A program made the translations under genes and the position numbers. A stretch of DNA of 64,000 nucleotides. Origin: Candidatus Methanophagales archaeon (GTDB lineage: Archaea > Halobacteriota > Syntropharchaeia > Alkanophagales > Methanospirareceae). Under the pieces are notes generated by a model that saw only the letters and a list, made by a program, of their open reading frames with translations, made no database searches and was not told the origin of the DNA. Where the stretch lies: assembly GCA_024699715.1 (NCBI GenBank), contig JANPRD010000001.1:27923-91922 (forward strand), given 5' to 3'. Shown in pieces: positions 35,577 through 44,830 of this stretch. The stretch's first letter is position 1. Every line of letters begins with the position of its first letter.

Positions 35577-37211
35577 TTAAACACCACCTCCGACGCTTGA
35601 CAACGCCGTCGCAACACTCATGACAACAGGTGGTTGCGGAAGCCCAAACCTCGCAAGCAACTCGCTCACAAGCGTTGCGGGTAGCGGCGTGAGCCAAAGA
35701 ATGCCCACCAAAATGCATGCGGAAGCGAGGACAAGCATGGAAAATAGCATCGCACGGGGAATTCCATCCCCTTTAGTAACGGAAGCGGAGGCAGAAGATG
35801 CGGAAGGAACGGAGCCTTCAGGAGCGCTTTCAGCAGCGATTTCATGTTCATGCTCCACGAAATACATCCGCTCAATCACCCGCCAGAAATAAACGAGGTT
35901 CAGGAGACTGCTGAAAAGCAGAATTGCGATGAACGCATATCCCGAAGACATGGATTTTGATGCCTCTGCGGACGCAATAAGCAGGAAAATTTTTGATGCG
36001 AAGCCAGTTGTGGGAGGAACTCCAATCATAGAAAGCGCAGCAATCGTGAAAAATGCGCTCGTCCATGGCATTTTCTTACCTAAACCATCAAAATATCGTA
36101 TGTCAAGGAGTTTCAATCGGTGGAAAAATCCTCCCACTGACATGAAAAGACAGCATTTCATTATCGCATGGTTGAGAATGTGAGCGACAGCACCCACCAA
36201 GCCCCAGACGGAAAGTGGTGCGAGTCCAACGCCGAGCATTATATAACCAATCTGCGAAATGGAAGAATAAGCGAGCATTCTTTTTATATTTCGCTGCGCT
36301 ATCGCAAATATTGAACCCATTATTATACCTATAGCGGCAATCCAGCAAATAATGACATCCAAACCGGCATAATGTCGTATGAAATCTACTGTGAAAACGG
36401 TGAAAATTACTCTTATTAGGGCGTAAACGGAGACTTTTGACATCGTTGCTGCGATGAGTGCGCTGACCGTTGAAGGAGCGTAAGTGTAAGCGTCGGGCTG
36501 CCAGAGATGCAGGGGGAAGAGAGCCATTTTTATGCTGAAGCCCACAAAAATGAAGACGAAAGCGGCTTGAACCATTTTGTTCTCGTAGAGAGGCGGAAGG
36601 ATGTGCTGAATGTCAAGCATGTTAAGCGAGCCTGTCACCGCATATAAGAAGCCGACGCCTAAAAGGTAGAAGCAAGCGCCGATTGAACCCATGATTAAGT
36701 AGTTGAATGACGCTCTCAATGCCCTGCCGCCAGCAGCGGCGATAAGCGCATAGCCCGTGAGAGAAGCGATTTCAAGGAAAACATAGAGGTTGAACATATC
36801 TCCAGTGACCACTATTCCGCAAAGACCCGTGATTAAAAGCTGAAGAATGACATAAAAAGAGACTATTTTGCGAGCTTCTATCTCCTTCTCAACATTCTTC
36901 CAGCCGTAAATGACGCAAAGAACGCTGACAAAAAGTATTGCAACAAGCACAAATGCGTTAAGTGCATCCACAACATACAAGATTCCCCACGGAGCAGCCC
37001 AACCGCCGAGCCTGTATTTAATCGGTCCTGCGGTCAAAACATGACGCAAAATGAGGACTGCGAGGGCAAACTGAAAGAGGACAGTGGCAAGCGATATTGG
37101 GAAGCATGCCTTGCGGTTGAACCAGCCTGCGACGAGAATCGTGTATGCGGAGAGCAACGAGACCGTAACGACAAGCACCGGGAAATGTTCCACGCCGAGC
37201 AACGCTGACAC
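35577..37211 (-). CDS. MrpD/MnhD-like antiporter subunit
   Basis: 544 residues, membrane protein of the NuoL/M/N-MrpD family. Conserved sites: VTGDMFNLYVFLEIASLTGYAL (helix 5 Glu), FIFVGFSIKMALFPLHLWQPDAYTYAP (Lys and His), AATMSKVSVYALIRV (Lys) and AQRNIKRMLAYSSISQIGY. A Ser/Ala/Glu loop (ESAPEGSVPSASSASASVT) precedes the last helices. Of the four large subunits here it is nearest to true MrpD. Its stop TAA abuts the ATG of the next antiporter gene. No MrpA-C or E-G is present in the window. Confidence 0.9.
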   Translation of the reverse strand: MSALLGVEHFPVLVVTVSLLSAYTILVAGWFNRKACFPISLATVLFQFALAVLILRHVLTAGPIKYRLGGWAAPWGILYVVDALNAFVLVAILFVSVLCVIYGWKNVEKEIEARKIVSFYVILQLLITGLCGIVVTGDMFNLYVFLEIASLTGYALIAAAGGRALRASFNYLIMGSIGACFYLLGVGFLYAVTGSLNMLDIQHILPPLYENKMVQAAFVFIFVGFSIKMALFPLHLWQPDAYTYAPSTVSALIAATMSKVSVYALIRVIFTVFTVDFIRHYAGLDVIICWIAAIGIIMGSIFAIAQRNIKRMLAYSSISQIGYIMLGVGLAPLSVWGLVGAVAHILNHAIMKCCLFMSVGGFFHRLKLLDIRYFDGLGKKMPWTSAFFTIAALSMIGVPPTTGFASKIFLLIASAEASKSMSSGYAFIAILLFSSLLNLVYFWRVIERMYFVEHEHEIAAESAPEGSVPSASSASASVTKGDGIPRAMLFSMLVLASACILVGILWLTPLPATLVSELLARFGLPQPPVVMSVATALSSVGGGV

Positions 37212-37262
37212 CTCTTCTTTTTTCTGTGTCTCTTGTGTTCTCCGTGTCTTCCACTCTGCATT

Positions 37263-37280
37263 AAAAAGCTTTCGCTTTTT
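37263..37280. terminator. Hairpin AAAAAGC / GCTTTTT between antiporter genes
   Basis: Seven-base perfect inverted repeat with loop TTTC, within the 273-base gap separating 37485-39323 from 35577-37211. On the minus strand it would end the first transcript or be a processing site. The rest of the gap is pyrimidine-rich without a gene. Confidence 0.5.
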
Positions 37281-37484
37281 CCCGCTCTGTCCCCTCTCTC
37301 GCTCCTCGCTCTACCTCGCTCTACCGCCCCCAGCCTTGCACTTCACTTTCACGCCTCGCTTTTTGAGTGCTGAATTGGAATGGAAAGGAAGTCGGAGAGG
37401 GGGAAATGGAGAAAAGTGCCACTGAAGGTGCAGAATGGAGAGAAGCAAGAGAGCAGCAGGTAGGCAAGCGAGAGCAGGCGGCGT

Positions 37485-39323
37485 TCAAGCGGTGTAAGCG
37501 AGGTAAATTGCCAAGAGAAGAGCGAAGAATATGAGGACGAGAAGCACACCTGTTCCTATTGCGATGTTCTCCACAGGTTCATGATACCTGCGACGCAATT
37601 CGTTCAAGTCCGCCTCGTATTTCTTGTAAGCAGGGTTGAAAGGTCTCAGAACTGCTATTGCAGCGGCATCCACGAACATCCTCGTCGTTGCGGTCGGATT
37701 TCTTGAGAATGAAATGAGGGCATCTGAAATCTTCATAACTCCGCTCTCAACAGATTTCGCAAAGTCCATCAGCGGACCTTCGCAGAAGTGCAAGAATGCT
37801 CTCCCCGCTCTCCTGTAAATGTGGTCTATGTCGTAGGTGATTCTTTCGTGAGGCTTGAAGAAGCCGAAGGCGAAGAACATGAATGCGGTCATCAAAAGCA
37901 GTTCGGCGGTTCCGAGCGTGTGACCTGCGGAATAAGCATTGTAGTGGAAAGCCTCTTCAGGATAAGGCAGAATGCGATAAAGCATCTGCGGATACACGCC
38001 GATTGCAACACATAGCGCAGCGGTCGCCACCATCGGAATGAGCATCGTAATAGGGGCTTCCTTCGCTTGAATCTCCTCTGAAGGCGCTGCGAAGAATGTG
38101 AAGTATGTGAGTTTCAGGAAAGAGAGGAAAGTGCCTACGGAAGCGAGCATGAGAGCGAGAGCGATGAGATGCAGGTGAGATTCCTCCGCTGCATGAATAA
38201 TCATGCCCTTGCTCACATATCCGTTAAAGCCAATCACACCTGAAATTGAGAACGCTGCGACGATGCAAGTGAGTGTCGTAACAGGCATCTTCCGGGCAAG
38301 ACCCCCAAGTTCTGTGAGATTCATGCGACCCGTCTCGTAAATCACGGCGCCCATGCACATGAAAAGCAACGCTTTGTATAGAATGTGGTTGAAAACATGA
38401 GCAATTCCTCCATTAATTCCCATCATTGTCCCTATTCCTACACCAGCGACCATGTATCCGACCTGCGAGACGATGTGATATGAAAGTAACTTGCGCACAT
38501 CATTTTGAAGAAGTGCGAAAACGACGCCATAAATCGCCATCACAGCACCCATATATGCAACGGCTCCGCCCGCTTCTGCCGCAGGGAAGGTTCTTGCGAG
38601 TGCATAGACGCCTGTTTTCGTCGTGTAAACGCTCAAAAACACCGAGCCTGCAATCGTCGCCTTCGGATAAGAGTCGGGAAGCCATGTGTGAAGCGGGATG
38701 AATGCGGTGTTCACGCCTATTCCGAGAAGAATCAGGAAGTATGCGAGACCCATTTCTTCAATAGGTCCTGCGGTGAGCGAGCCTGTCGTGAGGAAATGAA
38801 TAATTATGCCTGCGAGCAGTGCGCAACCGCCGAAAAGGTGGAAGAGAATATAACGCATCCCCGCATCTCTCGCCCTCTTTGAGCCTTCATACCAGATTAA
38901 ACCGAGCGATGAAACCGCCATTATCTCCCAGAAAATGTAAAGGGTGATGAAATCTCCCGCAAAAACCGCACCTAAAGAGCTTCCGATGTAGAGTAAAGCG
39001 CAGATATGATGCCCTGTTTCCTTCACCGCATCCAACGAATAGATTATTGCGAACAAGCCAATCAGTGTGAATATGTATCCCATGATGAGACTGAGAGCAT
39101 CCGCATGCAACAGCGTCAGCTTAATCTCTGGAAGAATCTGAAGCATCCAACTCGTCTGCGGCTTTAAAGTGAATGCGAGAGCGAGTCCGAGAACGCCGAT
39201 AGCCACAAGATATGCCTTTCTCGCCCTGCCTTTGAACAAAGGTAAAAGCGCAGCACCCAAAATATACACAAATGCAGGCGGTATGCTCTGCAAAATCCCT
39301 AAAAATCCCGCTATTTCATTCAT
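37485..39323 (-). CDS. Long MrpD-like antiporter subunit with C-terminal tail
   Basis: 612 residues. The core has AVFAGDFITLYIFWEIMAVSSLGLIWYEG (Glu), GVNTAFIPLHTWLPDSYPKATIAGSVFLSVYTTKTGVYAL (His, Lys) and LQNDVRKLLSYHIVSQVGY. After the last core helix comes an extra 140-residue tail: amphipathic helix (HIYRRAGRAFLHFCEG), SRNPTATTRMFVDAAAIAVLRPFNPAYKKYEADLNELRRRY and a final hydrophobic helix. The same tail ends the 42257-44101 protein and exists alone at 44470. It overlaps the small upstream membrane-protein gene by eight bases. Confidence 0.9.
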   Translation of the reverse strand: MNEIAGFLGILQSIPPAFVYILGAALLPLFKGRARKAYLVAIGVLGLALAFTLKPQTSWMLQILPEIKLTLLHADALSLIMGYIFTLIGLFAIIYSLDAVKETGHHICALLYIGSSLGAVFAGDFITLYIFWEIMAVSSLGLIWYEGSKRARDAGMRYILFHLFGGCALLAGIIIHFLTTGSLTAGPIEEMGLAYFLILLGIGVNTAFIPLHTWLPDSYPKATIAGSVFLSVYTTKTGVYALARTFPAAEAGGAVAYMGAVMAIYGVVFALLQNDVRKLLSYHIVSQVGYMVAGVGIGTMMGINGGIAHVFNHILYKALLFMCMGAVIYETGRMNLTELGGLARKMPVTTLTCIVAAFSISGVIGFNGYVSKGMIIHAAEESHLHLIALALMLASVGTFLSFLKLTYFTFFAAPSEEIQAKEAPITMLIPMVATAALCVAIGVYPQMLYRILPYPEEAFHYNAYSAGHTLGTAELLLMTAFMFFAFGFFKPHERITYDIDHIYRRAGRAFLHFCEGPLMDFAKSVESGVMKISDALISFSRNPTATTRMFVDAAAIAVLRPFNPAYKKYEADLNELRRRYHEPVENIAIGTGVLLVLIFFALLLAIYLAYTA

Positions 39324-39528
39324 CTTGCCTCCCCTCCCGCTGTGCTAACGACAATATCCGCATCGCAAATGCAAAAAATAACACCCCTACCGCTCCTATT
39401 ATCGCATGAAATCCCAAAAAAGGCTCATTATGATTTGAAAGTATCAGCGAAAGCGCTAATGCGACGCATATTCCGCCTATACTAACTGCAATTACAGCAT
39501 TCCTCACACTATTCGTCATCTCCTTCAC
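39316..39528 (-). CDS. Small two-helix membrane partner of the antiporter
   Basis: 70 residues. Two hydrophobic helices (NAVIAVSIGGICVALALSLIL and GFHAIIGAVGVLFFAFAMRIL) separated by a short loop with H-N-E-P-F-x-G-F-H. It overlaps the 612-residue antiporter by eight bases and sits as the 95-residue protein at 44098 does beside its antiporter. The loop resembles the G-F-x-A-x-x-G stretch of that paralogue, so both may be the same accessory subunit. Confidence 0.7.
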   Translation of the reverse strand: MKEMTNSVRNAVIAVSIGGICVALALSLILSNHNEPFLGFHAIIGAVGVLFFAFAMRILSLAQREGRQDE

Positions 39529-39684
39529 CTTTCAGCGAACAAGTGTCTCCTATGTAATATGTGTTTCATGTGTCCTTAAATAAACCGCTCAATAAATCTA
39601 TGCTTCTGTATATGCAGGTGCATTTTAAGAGGGTGTTGAAGATGCAAAAGATGCAAAAATTGCAAGGATACATGCAAAATTTTC

Positions 39685-40566
39685 TTAAGGCATCTTCAAA
39701 CTTTCAATGAATGCCTTTCCTCGCTCAGAAATTCGGTAATAAGTGGCATTACCTCGCTCAATCTTCTCAACAAGCCCCAATTTCAGCAGAGAATTTGCCT
39801 CGTCAAATCTGCTTCCCATGCCCCGCAGTCCTCCGAGAACATTCGTGGGGTCTATCCCTGTGTTCCTTGAGATTTCCGCAGGGTAGGACGCCTTCGGGTA
39901 GATTTTGTAGAGATACATTAAAATCTCCGTTCGCACCCTGCTCCTTCTTAAAGCACGCAGAATCTCTCCAAAACTCACTCCCTCCTCTTCTAAACGCTCC
40001 TCACTCTCCCTCCCGCCACCGCTTCGCTCCCTCGCCTCAGCCTCCTCAGTCCCCTCAGCCTCTTCAGACTCCGCAGAAGCCTTCTCCACTCGCATTCCTC
40101 CCTCGCTCACGCCTGCTCCTCCTTCTCCCACTTCATTCTTCCTCCGTTTCCACATTCGTCTTGCGACCACCAATCGTTCAAGCACTTCAAAGAGATTCTT
40201 CACCGTGAACGGCTTCCAGAGGCACGCATCCGCACCCGCTTCAAGCGAAGCCTTCTCATATTCAGGCGTCCCTAATGCGGTAATCACGAGAATTTTCACC
40301 CTTTTATCATACTTCCTTATCTCCTTTATCGCCTGAATTCCGTCCATTACCTCCATAACTAAGTCCATCGTTACAATATCAGGCTTCAACTCCTTATATT
40401 TCTCAACCGCTTCTCGCCCATTCACTGCAAAACCCACAATTTCATACCTATCTCGCTGCTGATTCAGCATCTCTTCCAGCATCTCCCGCATGTAAGCGGC
40501 ATCCTCAACAATCAAAATACGAATTTTTCGCCTTTCGCCTCCATCTTTCCGCTCATTCTTCCACAT
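39685..40566 (-). CDS. Response regulator, REC + C-terminal winged helix
   Basis: 293 residues. A receiver domain (about 12-130): ILIVEDAAYMREML (acid pocket), PDIVTMDLVMEVMDG with the phospho-acceptor Asp, LVITALGTPEYE (Thr/Ser) and ACLWKPF (Lys). A Glu/Arg/Gly-rich linker (EGTEEAEARERSGGGRESEERL) leads to a winged helix (RTEILMYLYKIYPKASYPAEISRNTGI..., KLGLVEKI) of archaeal type, so it likely binds DNA. It starts 22 bases after the histidine kinase gene: a two-component pair inside the antiporter cluster, which it plausibly controls. Confidence 0.92.
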   Translation of the reverse strand: MWKNERKDGGERRKIRILIVEDAAYMREMLEEMLNQQRDRYEIVGFAVNGREAVEKYKELKPDIVTMDLVMEVMDGIQAIKEIRKYDKRVKILVITALGTPEYEKASLEAGADACLWKPFTVKNLFEVLERLVVARRMWKRRKNEVGEGGAGVSEGGMRVEKASAESEEAEGTEEAEARERSGGGRESEERLEEEGVSFGEILRALRRSRVRTEILMYLYKIYPKASYPAEISRNTGIDPTNVLGGLRGMGSRFDEANSLLKLGLVEKIERGNATYYRISERGKAFIESLKMP

Positions 40567-40587
40567 CCGCCCTCACCTTCTAACCGC

Positions 40588-42063
40588 TCATTCGCCTCGC
40601 TCCTCTTTCTCTCGCTTCCCTTCCTGTCTTTTAGGAAGAGTGAAGAAGAATTTTGAGCCTTTTCCGACCTCACTCGTTGCCCACACTTTCCCGCCGTGCA
40701 TCCGCACATACTCCTTCACGATTGAAAGTCCGAGCCCTAAACTTCCTGATTTCCTCGTCAGCGAAGTGTCAACGACATAAAAACGCTCAAATATCTTCGG
40801 TAAATGCTCTTTCGGAATTCCTATGCCCGTGTCGGCAACACAACATTTTATATCTTCGCCCCTGTCCTCAACAATCACTTCTATTCTACCCCCTTCTTTC
40901 GTGTATTTTATTGCGTTTGATATTAAATTAGTGAAAACTTCAATTATTTTCTGCTTATCGCACTCTATTTCAACATCAGGAACGCTCAATGAAATTTTAT
41001 GACGCTTCTCTCTCGCCTCAGTCAGGAGAGTTGCAACCGCTTGCTCAACTATTTTCCTTACTGATGCCTTTTCAATGCTCAATTTCACCGCCTCTCCATC
41101 TATTCTCGCAAGTTCAAGCATCCTATTTATCATTTTTTCCAACTGCCTCGCACATCTTTCAATAGAACGAACATATTTCCTCTCTTTCTCGGTGTGTGCG
41201 CACATTTCCAACATGCTGGCATATCCAACGATGGGTGCGAGCGGAGAACGCATCTCGTGATACGCAACATTCAGAAAATCCCGCTTCATTTTGTCCAATT
41301 CTTCAAGTTTCTTGCATGTTTCACGCAGTTCCTCCTCCTTTTTCTTCAATTCAGTGATGTCAAGCAGTGAAAGGATGCATTCTTTGCTGTTTGGAATAGG
41401 CTCCATACATGCATTCACATATTTTCTTTCACCTTTTGAGTTTATGAATTTGAAAAGAGAGCAAGCGGGTGCGCCTCCTTTCCGCCTGCTTTCGCAGTAG
41501 TCCCTCGCTCTTTCCGCATCCTCCTCCGCTACGAAATCTGTCCAGTGTCTTCCTCTGAGATTCTCCGCTTGAAGACCGACGAGCTCCTCAAACTGCCTGT
41601 TCGCAAGCAGGATTCTTCCTTCGGCGTCAACGACGCAAAGAGCGGTGAGGGCATGCTCAAATATCGTGCGGTAACGCTCTTCCGCAGATTTCAACTCCTC
41701 ACGAGCATCCTCACATCGCTGACTTATCAGACCGATGGTGTAAGCAACGATGAACAGCATGCTCGCCCTGCCCAAAGATTCCATAAATATTCCCAGAGCT
41801 GGAGATGTGAAAATAGAGGAGAAAATATGCATCACACCGAGAAGGATTGCGATATAAATTGCCCTTTTCTTATACCATATCGCCGCTAAGATGATGGGAA
41901 TATAGAAGAAATGAGCATAAACTATTGTCTTATGCATTGAAGCGAAGAAAATAGAGATGGAAATACATAGTAGAATCAGTGAGAGGAGCGTGAAAAATTT
42001 GAAACTCCTCCTGCGAGCAGTTTCTTTTGCCCCCTTCTGATTATGCTTCTTCCACACCGTCAA
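40588..42063 (-). CDS. Membrane histidine kinase with PAS domain
   Basis: 491 residues. Four or so N-terminal membrane helices (FFTLLSLILLCISISIFF, YAHFFYIPIILAAIWY, IYIAILLGVMHIF) form an integral sensor. A PAS domain follows (YRTIFEHALTALCVVDAEGRILLANRQFEELVG), then HisKA with the phosphorylated His in NVAYHEMRSPLAPIVGYASM and HATPase with N box NLISNAIKYTKEGG, G1 VADTGIGIP and G2 GLGLSIV. Partner of the response regulator immediately downstream. The signal is unknown; position suggests ion or membrane-energy status. Confidence 0.93.
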   Translation of the reverse strand: MTVWKKHNQKGAKETARRRSFKFFTLLSLILLCISISIFFASMHKTIVYAHFFYIPIILAAIWYKKRAIYIAILLGVMHIFSSIFTSPALGIFMESLGRASMLFIVAYTIGLISQRCEDAREELKSAEERYRTIFEHALTALCVVDAEGRILLANRQFEELVGLQAENLRGRHWTDFVAEEDAERARDYCESRRKGGAPACSLFKFINSKGERKYVNACMEPIPNSKECILSLLDITELKKKEEELRETCKKLEELDKMKRDFLNVAYHEMRSPLAPIVGYASMLEMCAHTEKERKYVRSIERCARQLEKMINRMLELARIDGEAVKLSIEKASVRKIVEQAVATLLTEAREKRHKISLSVPDVEIECDKQKIIEVFTNLISNAIKYTKEGGRIEVIVEDRGEDIKCCVADTGIGIPKEHLPKIFERFYVVDTSLTRKSGSLGLGLSIVKEYVRMHGGKVWATSEVGKGSKFFFTLPKRQEGKREKEERGE

Positions 42064-42256
42064 TTTTCCCTCTTACTTAATTTGGAGAAGAAAATAAATC
42101 ATTTTTTCAGCAATTCGTTTGTCTCACAAGCCTGCCTTTGCCATCTCTTTCAGGGAAAGCGGAAATAAACAGAACCACGGAGCGGGCATCGCCTCTTTCT
42201 TTGCTCCTCTACTCTTCTTCTCCGCACGCTATCGCCACTCTCTCCACCACCGAGGC

Positions 42257-44101
42257 TCACCGCCAGAGGACGCCGTAAGAGAGGTAAATGAAGAGGTATA
42301 GCGTGAAGAAAATCAGGACGAGGAGGACGCCAGTGCCGATGCCCATCCTATGCACCACTTCATCCGAATAAACGCGCTTCAACTCATTCAAATCCCGCTC
42401 ATACTTCTCGTTTAATGGGTTGAATGGCTTGAAAACGATTGCACCTGTCAGTGCAACGAGCATTCTTGAAGCGACTGCGGGGTTATTTGCGAGCCATGCG
42501 AAGAAATCTGCGATTTTTCTGAGCGCACCGTCAATAATTTCGGCGAATGTGATGAGTGGTTGCTCGCAGAACCATATAAATTTGCGACCTGCGAGGCGGA
42601 ATAGCCAATCTGTGTCGAGTGTGATTTTCTGCTCTGGACGCAGGTTCTCTCTTAGCATCCAGAAAGCGAGGAAAGTGAAAATGAGCATTTCGCATGTTGA
42701 AATCACATGTCCGGGAGCGTAAGGTTCGTAATGAACAGCGTAAGGGAGCATTCCGTAGAGGAATTGCGGGAAAATACCGATGAAAACGCAGAGAAATGCG
42801 ACGATGCCCATCGCAAAAAGCATGTTCTTCGGCGGTTCTCTCGCCTCGCACTTGACGCCTGAAAAGAATGTGAAGTAAGGAAGCTTCAAGCCAACAACAA
42901 GAAATGTTCCGATTGCAGCACACTCAAGCAGGAGCCACACGATTTCATGCCCATGCGCCGCCGCTTCTACGACCATCGTCTTGCTCACGAATCCGCTGAA
43001 TAGAGGAAATCCAGAAATTGAGAACGCTCCTATCATGTAAAGCCAGAAAGTTCGTGGCATGAATCTGTAAAGACCTCCGAGCTCGGTGAGTTTGCTCTTT
43101 CCCGTGACTTCAAGCACTGCACCAGCAGCCATGAAAAGCAGCGCCATGTAAAGAACGCAACAGAAGGCATGAGCAATCGCACCGTTCACCGCAATCTCCC
43201 CCACTTTTGTGCCTAAAACGCCCATTCCCACACCTGCAACCATGTATCCTCCCTGACTGATGATGGAATAAGCGAGCAATCTTCGTATGTCATTCTCAAG
43301 AACAGCGAAGATTATACCGTAAATTGCCATTATTGCACCCAACCATATCAGAATTTCAACGCCAGAAAAGCCTCGCAGCAGCACATATATCGCACTCTTC
43401 GTTGTGAATGCCGTGAGAAATACCGCTCCTGCGACTGTCGCCTCTGGATATGCATCAGAAAGCCACGCATGCAAAGGCGGAACGGCAGCATTCAGGATGA
43501 AGCCGAGAAGAATAAGGTAAGAAGGTATGAAAGAATGGCCGAGACCCCAAGCGAATGCATCAAAAGCGATGCCTTCCTGCCCTGGAAAGCTCATTATGTG
43601 CAGTATTATGCCGGCAAGCAGGAACATTCCGCCGAAAAGATGCCACAGAATATAGCGAAATCCCGCTTCATGCGCCCTCTTCGTGCCACGATACCATATT
43701 AAAGCGAGTGAGGAGAACGCCATAATCTCCCAGAAGATGTATAGGGTGATAAGGTCTCCCGCAAATACGACGCCAAGCGTTGCTCCCACATAGAGAAATG
43801 CTGCGATGTGATGACCGCTCTCGCTCACATGCAACGCATAAATCGTCATACATAGCGATGCAATCACGAAAACATAAGCGAAAACCATGCTCAAAGCATC
43901 TACTCTGCCGAAAATTAGCTCATAATTTAGGAAAGGAACACGCCAGTATTCCCCATAGGACATGAATAAAAGGTCTATAAGTGCCATTACTGGCAGTGCA
44001 ATCATATACACATTCCTGATTTTCCTGCTTATTCTCTCAAATAATGGGATGAGAAGTGCGCCGAGAATGAATATTAAGCCTGGGTGAATCCACTCACTCA
44101 C
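42257..44101 (-). CDS. Long MrpD-like antiporter subunit with C-terminal tail, paralogue
   Basis: 614 residues, closely paralogous to 37485-39323. VVFAGDLITLYIFWEIMAFSSLALIWYRG, LNAAVPPLHAWLSDAYPEATVAGAVFLTAFTTKSAIYVL and LENDIRRLLAYSIISQGGY mark the core; the proton-path His/Lys residues are kept. The tail repeats the pattern ANNPAVASRMLVALTGAIVFKPFNPLNEKYERDLNELKRVY plus a last helix. It overlaps the small 95-residue gene upstream by four bases (ATGA). Confidence 0.9.
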   Translation of the reverse strand: MSEWIHPGLIFILGALLIPLFERISRKIRNVYMIALPVMALIDLLFMSYGEYWRVPFLNYELIFGRVDALSMVFAYVFVIASLCMTIYALHVSESGHHIAAFLYVGATLGVVFAGDLITLYIFWEIMAFSSLALIWYRGTKRAHEAGFRYILWHLFGGMFLLAGIILHIMSFPGQEGIAFDAFAWGLGHSFIPSYLILLGFILNAAVPPLHAWLSDAYPEATVAGAVFLTAFTTKSAIYVLLRGFSGVEILIWLGAIMAIYGIIFAVLENDIRRLLAYSIISQGGYMVAGVGMGVLGTKVGEIAVNGAIAHAFCCVLYMALLFMAAGAVLEVTGKSKLTELGGLYRFMPRTFWLYMIGAFSISGFPLFSGFVSKTMVVEAAAHGHEIVWLLLECAAIGTFLVVGLKLPYFTFFSGVKCEAREPPKNMLFAMGIVAFLCVFIGIFPQFLYGMLPYAVHYEPYAPGHVISTCEMLIFTFLAFWMLRENLRPEQKITLDTDWLFRLAGRKFIWFCEQPLITFAEIIDGALRKIADFFAWLANNPAVASRMLVALTGAIVFKPFNPLNEKYERDLNELKRVYSDEVVHRMGIGTGVLLVLIFFTLYLFIYLSYGVLWR

Positions 44102-44385
44102 GCTCTCTCACCTCCTTCCGCTCTCGCATAACCGCTGACACGCCCCCAATACTCGTAATAGCCCTCATCACGCTGAAGGAAGCGCTGCCCGAGCCATTTT
44201 GACACGAATATAATCAGAATACATGCAATAAATCCGTAAAATGCGCTAAATCCTGGTATTTCATGCAATAAAAATGCAGCGTGCTCTTGTGCGCTGTGAG
44301 CGAAAAAGCGGAAAATCACATCCGCAAGCACGCTTAACGCCAAACCCGCATATAAAATGCGGAACAGCAATACATTCTTCCCCAT
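44098..44385 (-). CDS. Small membrane partner of the antiporter
   Basis: 95 residues with two membrane helices. The second begins FLLHEIPGFSAFYGFIACILIIFVSKWLGQ and ends RDEGYYEYW. Small proteins with such an E-x-P-G-F-x-A-x-Y-G-F segment and a D/E-x-Y-Y end are, as I recall, found just ahead of MrpD-like genes in anaerobic bacteria. Coupled by a four-base overlap to the 614-residue antiporter. Probably an accessory subunit. Confidence 0.75.
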   Translation of the reverse strand: MGKNVLLFRILYAGLALSVLADVIFRFFAHSAQEHAAFLLHEIPGFSAFYGFIACILIIFVSKWLGQRFLQRDEGYYEYWGRVSGYARAEGGERA

Positions 44386-44469
44386 TTCACTCCATCACCT
44401 CTTTACTCACACACCTCCTCGCACCCCTTCATGCACTTCGCCCTTCGCTTTCCTTCCACGCCTCACACC

Positions 44470-44802
44470 CTAAAACCAGAACTTCCCGTAGGTCAGGTAG
44501 AGGAAGGAGTAGAAGGAGAGGAAGAGGAGCGAGTGCAAGGCGACACTGCCAATCGCAGCACGACGCATGCTTAAGCGGTGAGTGCGCCGAATGCTCTCCA
44601 AGTCCCGCTCACAACGCTTGTGAAATGCTTGCAGAGAAGCGCTCAACGGATTGAAAGGACGCAAAAGATGCACGGCTGCGAGTTCCACGAGAAGCCTCGT
44701 CGCAAGTGTTGGGTCGCTGCGGAGACCTCTCAAAACCCTCAAAACAGCACAAAAACCGCCACTCTCTTCCGCCGTCCCCACCACCTCCTTATGTATCTGC
44801 AT
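44470..44802 (-). CDS. Free-standing antiporter C-terminal tail protein
   Basis: About 110 residues. Residues from SDPTLATRLLVELAAVHLLRPFNPL to the end (CERDLESIRRTHRLS, then a hydrophobic helix LHSLLFLSFYSFLYLTYG) match the C-terminal tail of the two long antiporters but no antiporter core precedes it. A TATA-like box lies upstream and AAGGAGGTG lies within the first codons, so the true start may be a GTG at 44781; an ATG at 44814 is a third choice. It is either an expressed separate subunit or the remnant of a third long antiporter. Confidence 0.65.
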   Translation of the reverse strand: MQIHKEVVGTAEESGGFCAVLRVLRGLRSDPTLATRLLVELAAVHLLRPFNPLSASLQAFHKRCERDLESIRRTHRLSMRRAAIGSVALHSLLFLSFYSFLYLTYGKFWF

Positions 44803-44813
44803 ATACAGTTGCA

Positions 44814-44830
44814 TATTATAAGTTTTTCGG
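44814..44830 (-). promoter_or_regulatory. BRE/TATA promoter before the tail protein
   Basis: On the minus strand CCGAAAAACTTATAATA gives an A-rich BRE and a TATA element centred near 44817. The reverse reading could serve a plus-strand transcript of the GC-rich island, so direction is not settled. Confidence 0.5.
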
